DNA of 64,000 nt from Acuticoccus sp. MNP-M23 (GCF_031195445.1 NZ_CP133480.1:248001-312000), one strand, 5' to 3'. Shown: positions 9,275 through 18,660, counted from the stretch's first letter. Numbers and translations are program-made. Notes: generated by a model from the sequence alone, not told the origin.

Positions 9275-10165
9275 ATGACGCAAGTCTACGGTCGCGTGTC
9301 CCGCGGCACCATTTTCGCTTTTCTGGGCCCGGCGGTCATTTCGCTGGCGGTCATCGGCATCGTCCCCCTTGGCTTTGCGGTGTGGACCAGCCTGCGCGAC
9401 TACAACCTCACCAAGCTTGCCCGCGAAAAATTCATCGGTTTTGAAAATTACGCGACAGTCCTGACAGACGGCGCGTTCTGGGATGCGATGGGCCGCACCT
9501 TCACGCTGCTGGCCATCGCATTGCCGATCCAGATTGCGCTCGGCCTCGGCATCGCGCTCATCTTGCACAAGCCCGGCCTCGGCTACCTGAAAACGCTGAC
9601 CCGCCTTGCGCTGGTGGTTCCGATGGCGACCACCTACGCGGTGGTCGGCCTCCTCGGCCAGGTGATGTTCAATCTCAAATATGGCGTCATCAACCAGATC
9701 CTCGGCTGGATCGGCCTCGGCCCTTATGACTGGATCGGCGATCCTGATCTCGCCTTTGCCGCCATCGCCTTCTGGGACGTGTGGCAGTGGACGCCGTTCT
9801 GCACGCTCGTGCTGCTCGCCGGTCTCACCACCGTCCCGTCCGAGATCGAGGAAGCGGCGCGGCTGGAAACCAAAAGCCCGTGGACGATCCTGCGCCACGT
9901 CCAGCTTCCTTATCTCTTCCCCGCGCTGACCGCGCTCCTGATCTTGCGCACTGCGGACGTCCTCAAGCTCTTCGACATGGTGTTCACCATGACCAGAGGT
10001 GGTCCCGGCTCTGCCACCGAGTTGATTTCGCTCCTGATCCAGCGTGTCGGTTTCCGCGCGTTCGACCAGGGGCTTGCATCGGCGCAGGCGGTGATCCTTC
10101 TTATCATCACCATTGTGCTGGCGCGCCTTTACATCCGCTTCTTCTACCGGGAGGTGGACCGATGA
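9275..10165 (+). CDS. sugar ABC transporter permease 1 (MalF/UgpA type)
   Basis: A 296-residue inner-membrane protein with six predicted transmembrane helices. It carries the EAA coupling loop (EIEEAARLETKSPWTILRHV followed by LPYL) that docks on the ATPase. It forms the translocation channel with the second permease. The start at 9275 is preceded by GGAGGG and gives the normal short cytoplasmic N-terminus (MTQVYGRVSRG); the open frame upstream overlaps the terminator hairpins and is rejected. Its last four bases overlap the next gene (ATGA). Confidence 0.93.
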   Translation: MTQVYGRVSRGTIFAFLGPAVISLAVIGIVPLGFAVWTSLRDYNLTKLAREKFIGFENYATVLTDGAFWDAMGRTFTLLAIALPIQIALGLGIALILHKPGLGYLKTLTRLALVVPMATTYAVVGLLGQVMFNLKYGVINQILGWIGLGPYDWIGDPDLAFAAIAFWDVWQWTPFCTLVLLAGLTTVPSEIEEAARLETKSPWTILRHVQLPYLFPALTALLILRTADVLKLFDMVFTMTRGGPGSATELISLLIQRVGFRAFDQGLASAQAVILLIITIVLARLYIRFFYREVDR

Positions 10166-11082
10166 GCTCCGACACCCTGCGCGAGCCCCAGAGCGCCGGC
10201 GCGCCCCCTGCCCCGGCCCCCGCCCCGGCGCGTGCTGCCGCCGGCCGCCGCACCTCGGCCAACCCCGGCAGCCGTGGCGGCGCCTGGGGTCAGATCCTGC
10301 TTCTGGCGCTCGTCATCCTGTTCTGCATCTTCCCGTTCTACTGGATGGTGACGACCAGCCTCAAAACCCAGATCGTGGCGCTCCAGTCGCCGCCGGCCTG
10401 GGCGTTCACCGCCACGCTCGCCAACTATGTGGAAGTGCTGTTCGAAGATGCGGTCAGCGCCACCTTGATCAATTCGCTCATTGTCGCGGTCTGCACCACG
10501 TTGCTTGCCCTGGCGCTCGGCACACCGGCCGCCTACGCGCTCGCAAGGTTCCAGTTCCGCGGCAAGACCGACCTTTGGTTCTGGTTCATCACCAACCGGA
10601 TGGTCTCCCCGGTGGTGCTGGCGCTGCCCTTCTTCCTCATCGTGCGGATGCTGGGGCTGCTCGACACCCACATCGCGCTGATCCTCATCTACCTGACCTT
10701 CAACCTTCCCATCGTCATCTGGATCTGTACGGACCAGTTCCGCTCGATCCCCAAGGACCTCGACGAGGCAGCCTTGCTGGAAGGGGCATCGCAATTCACC
10801 ATCTTTCGCAAGATCTGCCTGCCGCTTGCCATGCCCGGCGTGGCGGTAAGCGCGATCTTCTCGTTCATCTTTTCGTGGAACGAGCTGATGTTTGCCCTTG
10901 TTCTCACACGAAGTGATGCCAAGACTGCACCGGCAATGGCAGTGTCCTTCATGGAGGGCTACAGCCTCCCCTACGGCAAGATCATGGCCACCTCGACATT
11001 GATTGTGATTCCCGTGATTGTGTTTGCTCTCATTGCCTCCAAGCAACTCGTGCGCGGTCTCACCATGGGCGCGGTCAAATAA
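10162..11082 (+). CDS. sugar ABC transporter permease 2 (MalG/UgpE type)
   Basis: A 306-residue inner-membrane permease. After an unusual Ala/Pro-rich N-terminal tail of about 45 residues come six helices and the EAA loop (DLDEAALLEGASQFTIFRKI followed by LPLAMPG), then the conserved SWNEL region. It pairs with permease 1. The start is fixed by the ATGA overlap at 10162 and by a GGGAGG ribosome site 7 bp upstream. Several codons for the proline tail give the local sequence low complexity. Confidence 0.93.
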   Translation: MSSDTLREPQSAGAPPAPAPAPARAAAGRRTSANPGSRGGAWGQILLLALVILFCIFPFYWMVTTSLKTQIVALQSPPAWAFTATLANYVEVLFEDAVSATLINSLIVAVCTTLLALALGTPAAYALARFQFRGKTDLWFWFITNRMVSPVVLALPFFLIVRMLGLLDTHIALILIYLTFNLPIVIWICTDQFRSIPKDLDEAALLEGASQFTIFRKICLPLAMPGVAVSAIFSFIFSWNELMFALVLTRSDAKTAPAMAVSFMEGYSLPYGKIMATSTLIVIPVIVFALIASKQLVRGLTMGAVK

Positions 11083-11085
11083 ACC

Positions 11086-12084
11086 ATGCCCCGAGGGCCG
11101 AAGACGCTCGATATCGACGAAGACGAGCGCTTCATGGCAAGGGTTGCGTGGGCCTACTATGTCGAGGGTCTGACGCAGGGTGCGGTTGCTGAAAAGCTTG
11201 GCGTCACGCGCCTGCGGGTCAACAAGGCGCTGGCCGAAGCGCGGCGCACGGGTCTTGTCCGCATCACCCTGTCGAGCGCATTTGCCCCCTGCCTGGAGCT
11301 GGAAGCGGGCCTGAAGGCCGCTTTCGGGCTTGCCGAGGTGCACGTCGTGCCGGCGCCGGAACGGGCGGACGATGTGGCCACCATGGTCGGCACCGCGCTC
11401 GGACACCTCCTGTCCCACGTTCTGGCCGACCGCGAGATCCGGCTTTTCGGCATGTCCTGGGGCAACACGCTCAACATTGCCACGCGGCACGTGGAGCCGA
11501 TCGGGCGGCCGGACCTTGAGATCGTCTCCGTCATGGGCGGCACCACGCGCGGGTCGGACGTGTCGTCGTTCGAGATCACCACGCGGCTGGCGGACCTCTT
11601 CAATGCCCGCCACAGTTATTTTCCGGCGCCGCTTTACGCCAGCTCGCAGCAATCGCGCGACATCATTGTGGGCCAGGACGTGTTCACCGAGGTCCTGGAA
11701 AAGATCCGCCAGGTGGATGCGCTCGCCATGGCGGTGGGGGACCTTTCCAATCGCGCGCTCCTGATCCGCGATGGCCTGCCGTCCGATATTTCGCTGGACA
11801 GCCTGCGAGCTGCCGGCGGGGTGGGCGACCTCCTCGGCACCGTGCTCGATGCCGATGGTGCGCCCATCGACCACCCCATCAACCAGCGCCTGATCGGCAT
11901 CGACTATGGCGACCTGCGCAACGTCCCCAATGTCATTCTGGCCTCCGGCGGGCTGCACAAGGCGCCGATCATCAAGGCGGTGCTCAAGCTCGGGGTCGTC
12001 GACACCTTCGTGACGGACGAGGCCACCGCCGCCGCCATCATGGCCCCCCACCCGGACGGCGGCGCTGCAAGGAACAACCCATGA
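11086..12084 (+). CDS. SorC family sugar-responsive transcriptional regulator
   Basis: A 332-residue regulator. An N-terminal helix-turn-helix lies about residues 25-60 (EGLTQGAVAEKLGVTRLRVNK region), followed by the SorC/DeoR-type sugar-phosphate binding domain with MSWGNTL and MGGTTRG motifs and a C-terminal GGLHKAPIIKAVLKLG. SorC-family proteins usually repress neighbouring sugar operons until a phosphorylated sugar binds. It starts 4 bp after the permease stop and its end overlaps the xylulokinase ATG by 4 bp. Likely target: the divergent control region at 7617-7775. Confidence 0.9.
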   Translation: MPRGPKTLDIDEDERFMARVAWAYYVEGLTQGAVAEKLGVTRLRVNKALAEARRTGLVRITLSSAFAPCLELEAGLKAAFGLAEVHVVPAPERADDVATMVGTALGHLLSHVLADREIRLFGMSWGNTLNIATRHVEPIGRPDLEIVSVMGGTTRGSDVSSFEITTRLADLFNARHSYFPAPLYASSQQSRDIIVGQDVFTEVLEKIRQVDALAMAVGDLSNRALLIRDGLPSDISLDSLRAAGGVGDLLGTVLDADGAPIDHPINQRLIGIDYGDLRNVPNVILASGGLHKAPIIKAVLKLGVVDTFVTDEATAAAIMAPHPDGGAARNNP

Positions 12085-13559
12085 GCCTCGTGATCGGGAT
12101 CGATATCGGCACCTCCGGCGTCAAGGCCGTGATTGCGGATGAAAACGAGAGCGTGCGCGGCGAGGCCAGTCAGCCGATCCGTGTGTCCGCGCCCCATCCC
12201 GGCTGGTCCGAACAGGCGCCCGATTTATGGTGCGAGGCCGTCGCCACCTGCCTCGATGCGCTCGCCGCCGCACACCCGGTGCTGATAGCGGATGTTGCCG
12301 GCATCGGCCTTTCCGGCCAGATGCTGGGCACGGTGATGATCGACACTGCCGACAGGCCGGTGCGCCCGGCTGCCCTCTGGAACGACCAGCGCGCCATTGC
12401 CGAATCCGCCGAACTCCTGCGCCGCCAGCCTGACATCGGCCACCGCACCAACGGCACGCCCGACCCCGGCCTCCCCGGCCCGAAGCTCCTGTGGTTCGCA
12501 GCGCACGAACCGGAGGCGCTGGAGGCCACCGACTGCCTCCTGTCACCCAAGGACTATGTGCGCCTGTGGCTGACCGGCACCCGCGCGACCGAGGCCAGCG
12601 ACGCATCGGGCACTTGCCTGATGGACAATCGCACCGGCGCATGGTCCGACGATCTGATCGCGGCGTGCGGCTGGTCGGCCGCAAAGCTTCCCCCGCTGAT
12701 CGGCTCGGCCGAAAGCGGGGGCGGCCTGCGCGCATCGCTCGCCACACGCTTCGGGATGCGCAGCGGCATTCCGGTTGCGGGCGGCGCGGGCGACAACATG
12801 GCATGCTCTCTGGGTGTCGGTGCGGCAGCGCCCGGCGATACGGTGGTCACCATCGGCACCTCCGCTGTGGTGTGCGCAGTCGACGCCGCTTTCCGCCCCG
12901 CGCCAGACGACGCGATCCTGACCGGGATCCATGCCGCTCCGGGCACATACCTGTCGATGGCCGTCGTCATGAGCGCCACGGCGACGTTCCAGTGGCTGGC
13001 CGACATCACGCGCACACCCGTGCCCGAACTTGCAGCCGAGGCGGAAGCCTTCGCGGCGCAAGGGCGGATCGGCGAGGCCCCCACCGTCGCGCCCGCGCTG
13101 GGCGGCATTCGCACGCCGCACAACAGGCCGGACGCTGCGGCCATCATCGGCGGCCTCACCGGACGGACCGATCGCAGCGCCCTTGCCTACGCCACGCTGG
13201 AGGGGATCGCGTTTCAGATCGCGGAGTGCGTCGAGGCGCAGGCGCGCGCGGGCCTCACGCCGGATGCCTTCACTGCGGTTGGCGGCGGCGCCAGAAACGC
13301 GTTCTGGCTGTCACTTCTTGCAACCCTGTTCGCCCGGCCCGTCTCGCGCAGTGCAACGGCGCCGCTGGCCGCGCCTCTGGGGGCCGCGCGCTTGGCCCGC
13401 ATTGCCGCCGGCGCGGCTGACCTCGCCAGCCTGCGGGACAAGCCGGCGGCGGAAATCATTGTGGAGCCGGACACCCCGAAGGCGGCCCCGCTGGCAGAGC
13501 GGTTCGATCGCTACCGTGCACTGCTCGACAGTCAGGGCTACCGCCACCCGGCGGCCTGA
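12081..13559 (+). CDS. xylB: xylulokinase (FGGY family)
   Basis: A 492-residue FGGY carbohydrate kinase that aligns along its whole length with XylB. Recognisable stretches are IGIDIGTSGVKAV (phosphate loop 1), PHPGWSEQ, LLSPKDYVRLWLTG, the catalytic Asp in GGAGDNMACS, IGTSAV (phosphate 2) and GGGARNAFW near the adenosine pocket. The substrate loop reads GLSGQMLG where XylB has GQMHG, so a histidine near the sugar is a leucine. The preferred ketose may therefore differ from D-xylulose. Last gene of the plus-strand arm, coupled to the regulator by a 4-bp overlap. Confidence 0.9.
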   Translation: MSLVIGIDIGTSGVKAVIADENESVRGEASQPIRVSAPHPGWSEQAPDLWCEAVATCLDALAAAHPVLIADVAGIGLSGQMLGTVMIDTADRPVRPAALWNDQRAIAESAELLRRQPDIGHRTNGTPDPGLPGPKLLWFAAHEPEALEATDCLLSPKDYVRLWLTGTRATEASDASGTCLMDNRTGAWSDDLIAACGWSAAKLPPLIGSAESGGGLRASLATRFGMRSGIPVAGGAGDNMACSLGVGAAAPGDTVVTIGTSAVVCAVDAAFRPAPDDAILTGIHAAPGTYLSMAVVMSATATFQWLADITRTPVPELAAEAEAFAAQGRIGEAPTVAPALGGIRTPHNRPDAAAIIGGLTGRTDRSALAYATLEGIAFQIAECVEAQARAGLTPDAFTAVGGGARNAFWLSLLATLFARPVSRSATAPLAAPLGAARLARIAAGAADLASLRDKPAAEIIVEPDTPKAAPLAERFDRYRALLDSQGYRHPAA

Positions 13560-14064
13560 CGCAGACGCCGCATCAGCGCAACGGATGCAGGCGCGGCACG
13601 ACAACCGACTGAATGAATGAGACGGGCTGGGGCCGCGCGAGGAACGTGCGCAAGGCGCAGCGCCGTTGACGAACGGGCAGACTCAAGCGCAATGCGGCCG
13701 ACCAGAGAGGATCGACGGAAGTTTCAGAACTGCAAGTCGTATGAAGTTTCGCAAGCTCAGCGCGGTCCATTGGATGGTGCACTAATTGGCTTGAATGAAT
13801 TGGAGCGGGCGATGGGATTCGAACCCACGACCCCAACCTTGGCAAGGTTGTGCTCTACCCCTGAGCTACACCCGCGTCCGGCGCCCTTCCTGAAAGGCGC
13901 CCCGCGCTCCGCGTGACGGCGGGATAGACCGTTTGCGGTATGGACGCAAGCCCCAACAACACCCGCCCGGCATATTGCGCCGGATAAATTTCGGGAGGCC
14001 GGTTTATCCACAGAGCCGCGGATGTCCGCGCCGGGCTCCGGTGCGTGGAAAACCCGTCTCTTCG
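13560..14064. other. intergenic region around tRNA-Gly
   Basis: Between the xylulokinase stop and the glucokinase stop the only gene I find is tRNA-Gly. The 241 bp left of it and 189 bp right of it show no supported gene, repeat or clear terminator. No integrase or attachment-site duplication is visible beside the tRNA. Confidence 0.6.
13801..13875 (-). tRNA. tRNA-Gly (anticodon GCC)
   Basis: The complement folds as a full cloverleaf: acceptor GCGGGTG with CGCCCGC (one T-G pair), D arm with TAGCTCAGGGGTAGAGCA, anticodon loop TTGCCAA giving GCC (reads GGC/GGT), T loop GGTTCGAATCC, discriminator T and an encoded CCA at 13801-13803. Confidence 0.97.
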
Positions 14065-15099
14065 TCAGCGATCGTGACGCCGGGCGCCAAGGTCGAGCGC
14101 GAAGCGTTCCGGCATGATGGCGAAGGTGGAAAGGCCGGTCACGGCCGGGCGCGGCTCCGTGACGAGATAGGTCGGCATCTGTGCAATCAGGCCGGCGTGG
14201 GGCGCTTTTGCCTCGAACGCAGCGCGAAACCCGCTTTTCTCGAACCTGTCTGCAAGGCGCGGTGCAATGCCGCCGGCAATGTAGACGCCCCCCTTGGCGA
14301 GAAACATGAGGGCGAGATCGCCGGCAAGGCGGCCGAGATAGGTCAGGAACAGATCGACGGCTTCTTCTGCGGCGGGATCGCCGGCGTCGGCGCGGCCGGT
14401 CACGTCCTCACCCCTTGCGCAGTCGCTGGTCTCTCCGCCGGCCGCGCAGATTGCGCGGTAGATCCGCGCCAGTCCGTTGCCGGACAGGAGCGCTTCGCCC
14501 GAAATCCGCCCGTGGAAAGGGTCGAGGTGTGGCCAGATCGCAAAGTCACGCGCCGTCTCCGGCCCGAAATTGACGTGGCCGCCTTCGCCGGCAAGCGGCG
14601 TATAGCTCTGGTCGCCATAAATAAGTGCGGCAACGCCGAGCCCGGTTCCGGGACCGATCACCACGCGCGGCGCCCGCGGCTGCGCCTCTCCCCCGCCGAT
14701 CTGCATCAGCTGGTCGGCGGTGAGCGCAGGCAACGCCAGCGAAAGCGCCTCGAAATCGTTGAACGCCACAACCGTTTCGAGGTTGAGGTCGGCCATGATC
14801 GCCTGAAGGTCGATCACCCAGTCTGCGTTGGTGAGCTTCATCGGCCCGTTGGTGATCGGCCCGGCAATGGCGATCAGCAGTGAGCGGGGCATGATGGCGG
14901 TGGTGTCCAGCACGGTCTCGGTCGCTGCAGCGGCAAAGCCCGGAAAGCTGCCGGTCTGCACCGTGGGAAATGTGCGCAGCGTGCTGTGCGAATCGGACAG
15001 GATCGCAAGGCGCACATTCGTGCCGCCGATGTCTGCAATCAGAACCGGAAACGGAACGGGCGAAATATCGGATTGGCGGCGACGGAGCGGGGTGTTCAT
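14065..15099 (-). CDS. glk: glucokinase
   Basis: A 344-residue cytosolic glucokinase of the bacterial Glk family, making glucose 6-phosphate with ATP. It has the phosphate loop LIADIGGTNVRLAIL, the sugar-binding IAGPI and TNADWVID, catalytic Asp in AFNDFEAL, IGPGTGLGVA, and GEGGHVNF. Length is about 20 residues more than E. coli Glk because of short extensions at both ends. It stands alone on the minus strand, divergent from the URC operon across 252 bp. The N-terminal residues before PFPVLIAD may not be needed, but no better start is seen. Confidence 0.94.
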   Translation of the reverse strand: MNTPLRRRQSDISPVPFPVLIADIGGTNVRLAILSDSHSTLRTFPTVQTGSFPGFAAAATETVLDTTAIMPRSLLIAIAGPITNGPMKLTNADWVIDLQAIMADLNLETVVAFNDFEALSLALPALTADQLMQIGGGEAQPRAPRVVIGPGTGLGVAALIYGDQSYTPLAGEGGHVNFGPETARDFAIWPHLDPFHGRISGEALLSGNGLARIYRAICAAGGETSDCARGEDVTGRADAGDPAAEEAVDLFLTYLGRLAGDLALMFLAKGGVYIAGGIAPRLADRFEKSGFRAAFEAKAPHAGLIAQMPTYLVTEPRPAVTGLSTFAIMPERFALDLGARRHDR

Positions 15100-15351
15100 G
15101 ATCTGAGCATCCTAGCGCCAGTTTGCCATATTTAAAGCCATCGTCGCCAATTGGGGGGCAGCCTTGTGCCAGTCCCGCGCAATCTTGCGCCTGAGAATGA
15201 ACAATCTGTTGCAAAACTCCAGGTGCGTCAGGTTCATGGTAAACAATAACGTGTCTTCAAGCGCTGGCACTTCGGGCTGCAATATGCCATCTGCCCGTCT
15301 TTGGTCGAACGGCTGGCGCGTCTTGCCAGCGTTCAACTTTCGGAGGGCCGC
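15100..15351. other. divergent region between glk and the URC operon
   Basis: A 252-bp region with both promoters of the divergent genes. It contains A+T-rich patches (15125-15140 and 15200-15250) but no operator or RNA element I can support. Confidence 0.4.
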
Positions 15352-16605
15352 GTGAGCGAGACCGTCAACAGAAAGACCCACATCAGGCTGACCAGCCATC
15401 CGGGCAGCGGCAAGAAGGTGCGCTTCCCGCTCCATTGGGGCGCGGATACGCCTGAGGAGCGCGGGCCGATTGTCGGCACCGTGACCGAGGCGGCAGACCG
15501 CAACGCCATCGGCACCCACGGCGGCTCCTACAGCCTCTACCGCGCGCTCGCCGTCACCTCCGGCGCGCTCAACCCGATCAAGCGGCCGGACCTCACCAAC
15601 ACCTCGCCCACCCACGACATCGGCCCCTTCCCCTCGTGGAAGGACCCGCAGAAGATCGTGTCGCTGGACCCGTGGGGCCACGTCTCGACGCAGGCGTTCG
15701 CCGGCCTCATCGCCGAAGGCATCGACATTCGGCCCACAATTGCGGTGACGCAGGCGCACCTCGTCCTCAACGAATTGAAGGATGCCGTGCGCGAAGGCCG
15801 TCTTGAGGCCGACGGCAAGATCGTGAAGCAGTCGGGCGACGTTGCCGTCACCAAGGCAGCGCTTGAGCCGGTGTGGTATCTGCCCGGTCTTGCCGAGCGC
15901 TTTGGCGTGGAAGAAACGCGCCTGCGCCGTGTCCTGTTCGAGCAGACCGGCGGCATGTTCCCCGAGCTCGTCACCCGGCCGGACCTTCTCGCCTTCCTGC
16001 CGCCCATCGGGTCGATCACCGTCTATATCTTCGGCGACCCTGCGGCGCTGGCCAAGCCCGAGATCCGCCTCACCTGCCGTGTCCACGACGAGTGCAACGG
16101 CTCCGACGTGTTCGGCTCCGACATCTGCACCTGCCGGCCGTACCTGATCCACGGCATCGAAGAGTGCATCAAGGAGGCGCAGAACGGCGGCGTCGGCCTC
16201 ATCGTCTACAACCGCAAGGAAGGCCGGGCGCTGGGCGAAGTCACGAAATTCCTCGTCTACAATGCCCGCAAGCGGCAGGAAGGCGGCGACACGGCGTCCG
16301 AATATTTCGAGCGCACCGAGTGCGTTGCCGGCGTGCAGGACGCGCGCTTCCAGGAGCTGATGCCCGACACGCTGCACTGGCTCGGCATCACCAAGATCGA
16401 CCGCTTCGTTTCCATGAGCAACATGAAGTACGACGCCGTCACAAGGTCCGGCATCGAGATCCGCGAGCGCATTTCGATCCCCGACGATCTCATCCCCGCC
16501 GACGCACAGGTGGAGATGGAAGCCAAGAAGGCCGCCGGCTACTACTCCGAAGAGGGGGCCGCAGACGACCTCAGCGCTGTGAAGGGCCGCAACCTGAATG
16601 ACTGA
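15352..16605 (+). CDS. GTP cyclohydrolase II homologue, uracil catabolism protein URC1
   Basis: A 417-residue RibA-like protein with the zinc site of GTP cyclohydrolase II, ECNGSDVFGSDICTC (C-x10-C-x-C), and an RKEGRALGE stretch matching the RibA arginine/glutamate loop. A long extra N-terminal domain is absent from RibA and typical of URC1. In yeast, Urc1 opens the pyrimidine ring of a uracil nucleotide. The two following genes (URC4, UPRTase) are the other core members, so riboflavin synthesis is not the likely role. Start: GTG at 15352, 5 bp after GGAGG; an upstream TTG at 15301 is possible but lacks a good ribosome site. Overlaps URC4 by 8 bp. Confidence 0.88.
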   Translation: MSETVNRKTHIRLTSHPGSGKKVRFPLHWGADTPEERGPIVGTVTEAADRNAIGTHGGSYSLYRALAVTSGALNPIKRPDLTNTSPTHDIGPFPSWKDPQKIVSLDPWGHVSTQAFAGLIAEGIDIRPTIAVTQAHLVLNELKDAVREGRLEADGKIVKQSGDVAVTKAALEPVWYLPGLAERFGVEETRLRRVLFEQTGGMFPELVTRPDLLAFLPPIGSITVYIFGDPAALAKPEIRLTCRVHDECNGSDVFGSDICTCRPYLIHGIEECIKEAQNGGVGLIVYNRKEGRALGEVTKFLVYNARKRQEGGDTASEYFERTECVAGVQDARFQELMPDTLHWLGITKIDRFVSMSNMKYDAVTRSGIEIRERISIPDDLIPADAQVEMEAKKAAGYYSEEGAADDLSAVKGRNLND

Positions 16606-17848
16606 CACTGCGAACGACCCGTCTCTCGAGGCGGCCCGGACGATCCTGACGGCGGAGGCGGTGCGCGACCGCACCGCCGCCCTGTTCGCCCTCATCGAAG
16701 ACGGCAAGTCCGAGCACTTCACGTACGACGCCGCTGCCCTCCCCCGCCTTGCCGACCGCGTGGCCGCCCTCACCCGCGAGCGTTTTCCGACGCTCCAGGT
16801 GCCGCTCCACGCCCGCTGGCGCCATTTTGAAGTGGGCGGCATGGACCGGCTCGGCGGCATTGCCGCAGCGCGCGAATGGTCCTCCCCCGAGGAAGCCGCC
16901 CGCGCCATGGGCGACCTTGCGATCACCTCCGTGCTCTTGGACGCCGGCGCCGGCCCGCGCTGGGAGTACCACGAGGCGGCGACCGGCCAGCGGATCGGCC
17001 GCTCCGAGGGGCTCGGCCTTGCCTCTCTCGGCATGTTTGTCGCCGGCGCCTTCTCCGCCGTGCCCGCCGACCCGCTGCGCGCCGACGCGGAGGCACTGGA
17101 AAGCCTCACCGTCGAGGAGTTCGCGGCAGGCTTCCAGATCACGCCGGACAATCCGCTGGACGGCGCTGATGGCCGCCGCGCGCTCCTCGTCAGCCTTGCC
17201 GAAGCGTTGCGCGCCAGCCCCGACCTTTTCGCCAGCGAGGACGACCCCCGACCCGGCGGCATCATCGACGCTCTGGCCGCGGAGGCAGGCGACGCCCCCC
17301 TCCCCGCCGCCGCAATCCTCGATTTCGTACTCGAAGGCCTCAGCCCCATCTGGCCGAGCCGCCTGACGCTCGCCGGCATCCCGCTCGGCGACACCTGGGC
17401 CCATCCGGCGCTGGGCGATGGCACGCCCGGCAGCGACCTCGTGCCGTTCCACAAGCTCTCCACCTGGCTGTCGCTGTCGCTGATCGAGCCGCTGCTGGTC
17501 CACGGCGTCACCGTCACCGACCTCGACGCACTCCCCGGCCTTGCCGAATACCGCAATGGCGGCCTGTTCGTGGACGGCGGCGCACTCCTGCTGCGCGACC
17601 CGAAGGCCGCCGAAACACCCCACGCGGTGGACGAACCGCTGATCGTCGAGTGGCGCGCCGCCACCGTCACGCTCCTCAATCGCATCGCACCGCTGGTGCG
17701 CGAAAGGCTCGGCGTCAGCGCCGAAGACCTGCCGCTGGCGGCGATCCTCGAAGGGGGCACCTGGCTCGCCGGCCGGCAGCTTGCGGCGGAAAAGCGTGCC
17801 GACAAGAGCCCGCCGATCCCCATCATCAGCGATGGAACCGTATTCTGA
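16598..17848 (+). CDS. URC4/Urg3 family protein (DUF1688), uracil catabolism
   Basis: A 416-residue protein of the DUF1688 (URC4/Urg3) family. Typical segments are HARWRHFEVGGMDRL near residue 70, GSDLVPFHKLSTWLSLSLIEP near residue 285 and GTWLAGRQLAAEKR close to the C-terminus. The family is essential for the nucleotide route of uracil degradation in Lachancea kluyveri, but its chemistry was not defined when the pathway was described. It overlaps URC1 by 8 bp and is followed after 81 bp by the uracil phosphoribosyltransferase gene. No signal peptide or membrane segment is visible. Confidence 0.88.
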   Translation: MTDTANDPSLEAARTILTAEAVRDRTAALFALIEDGKSEHFTYDAAALPRLADRVAALTRERFPTLQVPLHARWRHFEVGGMDRLGGIAAAREWSSPEEAARAMGDLAITSVLLDAGAGPRWEYHEAATGQRIGRSEGLGLASLGMFVAGAFSAVPADPLRADAEALESLTVEEFAAGFQITPDNPLDGADGRRALLVSLAEALRASPDLFASEDDPRPGGIIDALAAEAGDAPLPAAAILDFVLEGLSPIWPSRLTLAGIPLGDTWAHPALGDGTPGSDLVPFHKLSTWLSLSLIEPLLVHGVTVTDLDALPGLAEYRNGGLFVDGGALLLRDPKAAETPHAVDEPLIVEWRAATVTLLNRIAPLVRERLGVSAEDLPLAAILEGGTWLAGRQLAAEKRADKSPPIPIISDGTVF

Positions 17849-17929
17849 GCCTCGGCGGGCAGAGATCTTGCTAGAGGCCACGGTCTGCGCACCCGCGCAG
17901 GCTTAGTTTGAAGCGATGGAGACACGAAC

Positions 17930-18568
17930 TTGGCTGAGACCCCGTCCGTCACGGTAATCGAGCATCCGCTGGTCCGCCACAAGCTGACCATCATGCGCGA
18001 CAAGAACACCTCCACCGCAGGCTTCCGCCGCCTCCTGCGCGAGATCGCGATGCTGCTGTGCTACGAGGCCACCCGCGACCTCGAACTCGAAATGGTCGAC
18101 ATCGACACCCCGCTGATGCCGATGCAGGCGCCCCAGCTCGCCGGCAAGAAGCTCGTCTTCGCCCCCATCCTCCGCGCCGGCGAGGGCCTTCTAGACGGGA
18201 TGCTCGACCTCGTGCCCTCCGCCCGCGTTGCCCACGTCGGCCTCTACCGCGACCCCGAAACCCTCTCGGCGGTCGAATATTATTTCAAGGCCCCGGACGA
18301 CATGGGCGAGCGCCGCGTGATCGTGCTCGACCCGATGCTCGCCACCGCCAACTCCGCCATTGCCGCGGTGGACCGCCTCAAGGAAGCCGGCGCCACCGAC
18401 ATGCGCTTCGTCTGCCTGCTGGCCGCGCCCGAGGGCGTCAGCAATTTCACCGGCCACCACCCGGACGTGCCGATCGTGACCGCCGCCATCGACGAAAAGC
18501 TGGACGATCACGGTTACATTGTTCCCGGCCTCGGCGACGCCGGCGACCGGATGTTCGGCACGAAATAG
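17930..18568 (+). CDS. upp: uracil phosphoribosyltransferase
   Basis: A 212-residue UPRTase, converting uracil and PRPP to UMP. Family blocks: [41 protein letters not shown], and PEGVSNF with the terminal [11 protein letters not shown]. In the URC pathway this enzyme (Urc6) feeds UMP to URC1. The PRPP loop reads DPMLATANS (134-142) where most UPRTases have ATGGS. The start must be TTG at 17930, since the only in-frame ATGs fall after conserved residues; GGAG lies about 9 bp upstream. It probably has some expression independent of URC4 because of the 81-bp gap. Confidence 0.93.
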   Translation: MAETPSVTVIEHPLVRHKLTIMRDKNTSTAGFRRLLREIAMLLCYEATRDLELEMVDIDTPLMPMQAPQLAGKKLVFAPILRAGEGLLDGMLDLVPSARVAHVGLYRDPETLSAVEYYFKAPDDMGERRVIVLDPMLATANSAIAAVDRLKEAGATDMRFVCLLAAPEGVSNFTGHHPDVPIVTAAIDEKLDDHGYIVPGLGDAGDRMFGTK

Positions 18569-18660
18569 CGCCGGACCGCCCGCCCTTCGTCCAACAGCAG
18601 ACTTTTGTCAGCGCGCCAAACACGGTAGGCAAGACCTTAGAACCTGCCGGAGAACGCCTC

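Noticed and set aside
10144-12051. A 635-residue minus-strand frame across the permease and SorC genes
   Set aside because: Antisense shadow; His/Asp/Gly-rich with no domain, overlapping two conserved genes.
13801-13875. tRNA-Gly as an integration site for a mobile island
   Set aside because: No integrase, no duplicated tRNA end and no change in base composition on either side.
15352-16605. Riboflavin biosynthesis gene ribA
   Set aside because: The extra N-terminal domain and the adjacent URC4 and UPRTase genes identify URC1; no other riboflavin gene is near.
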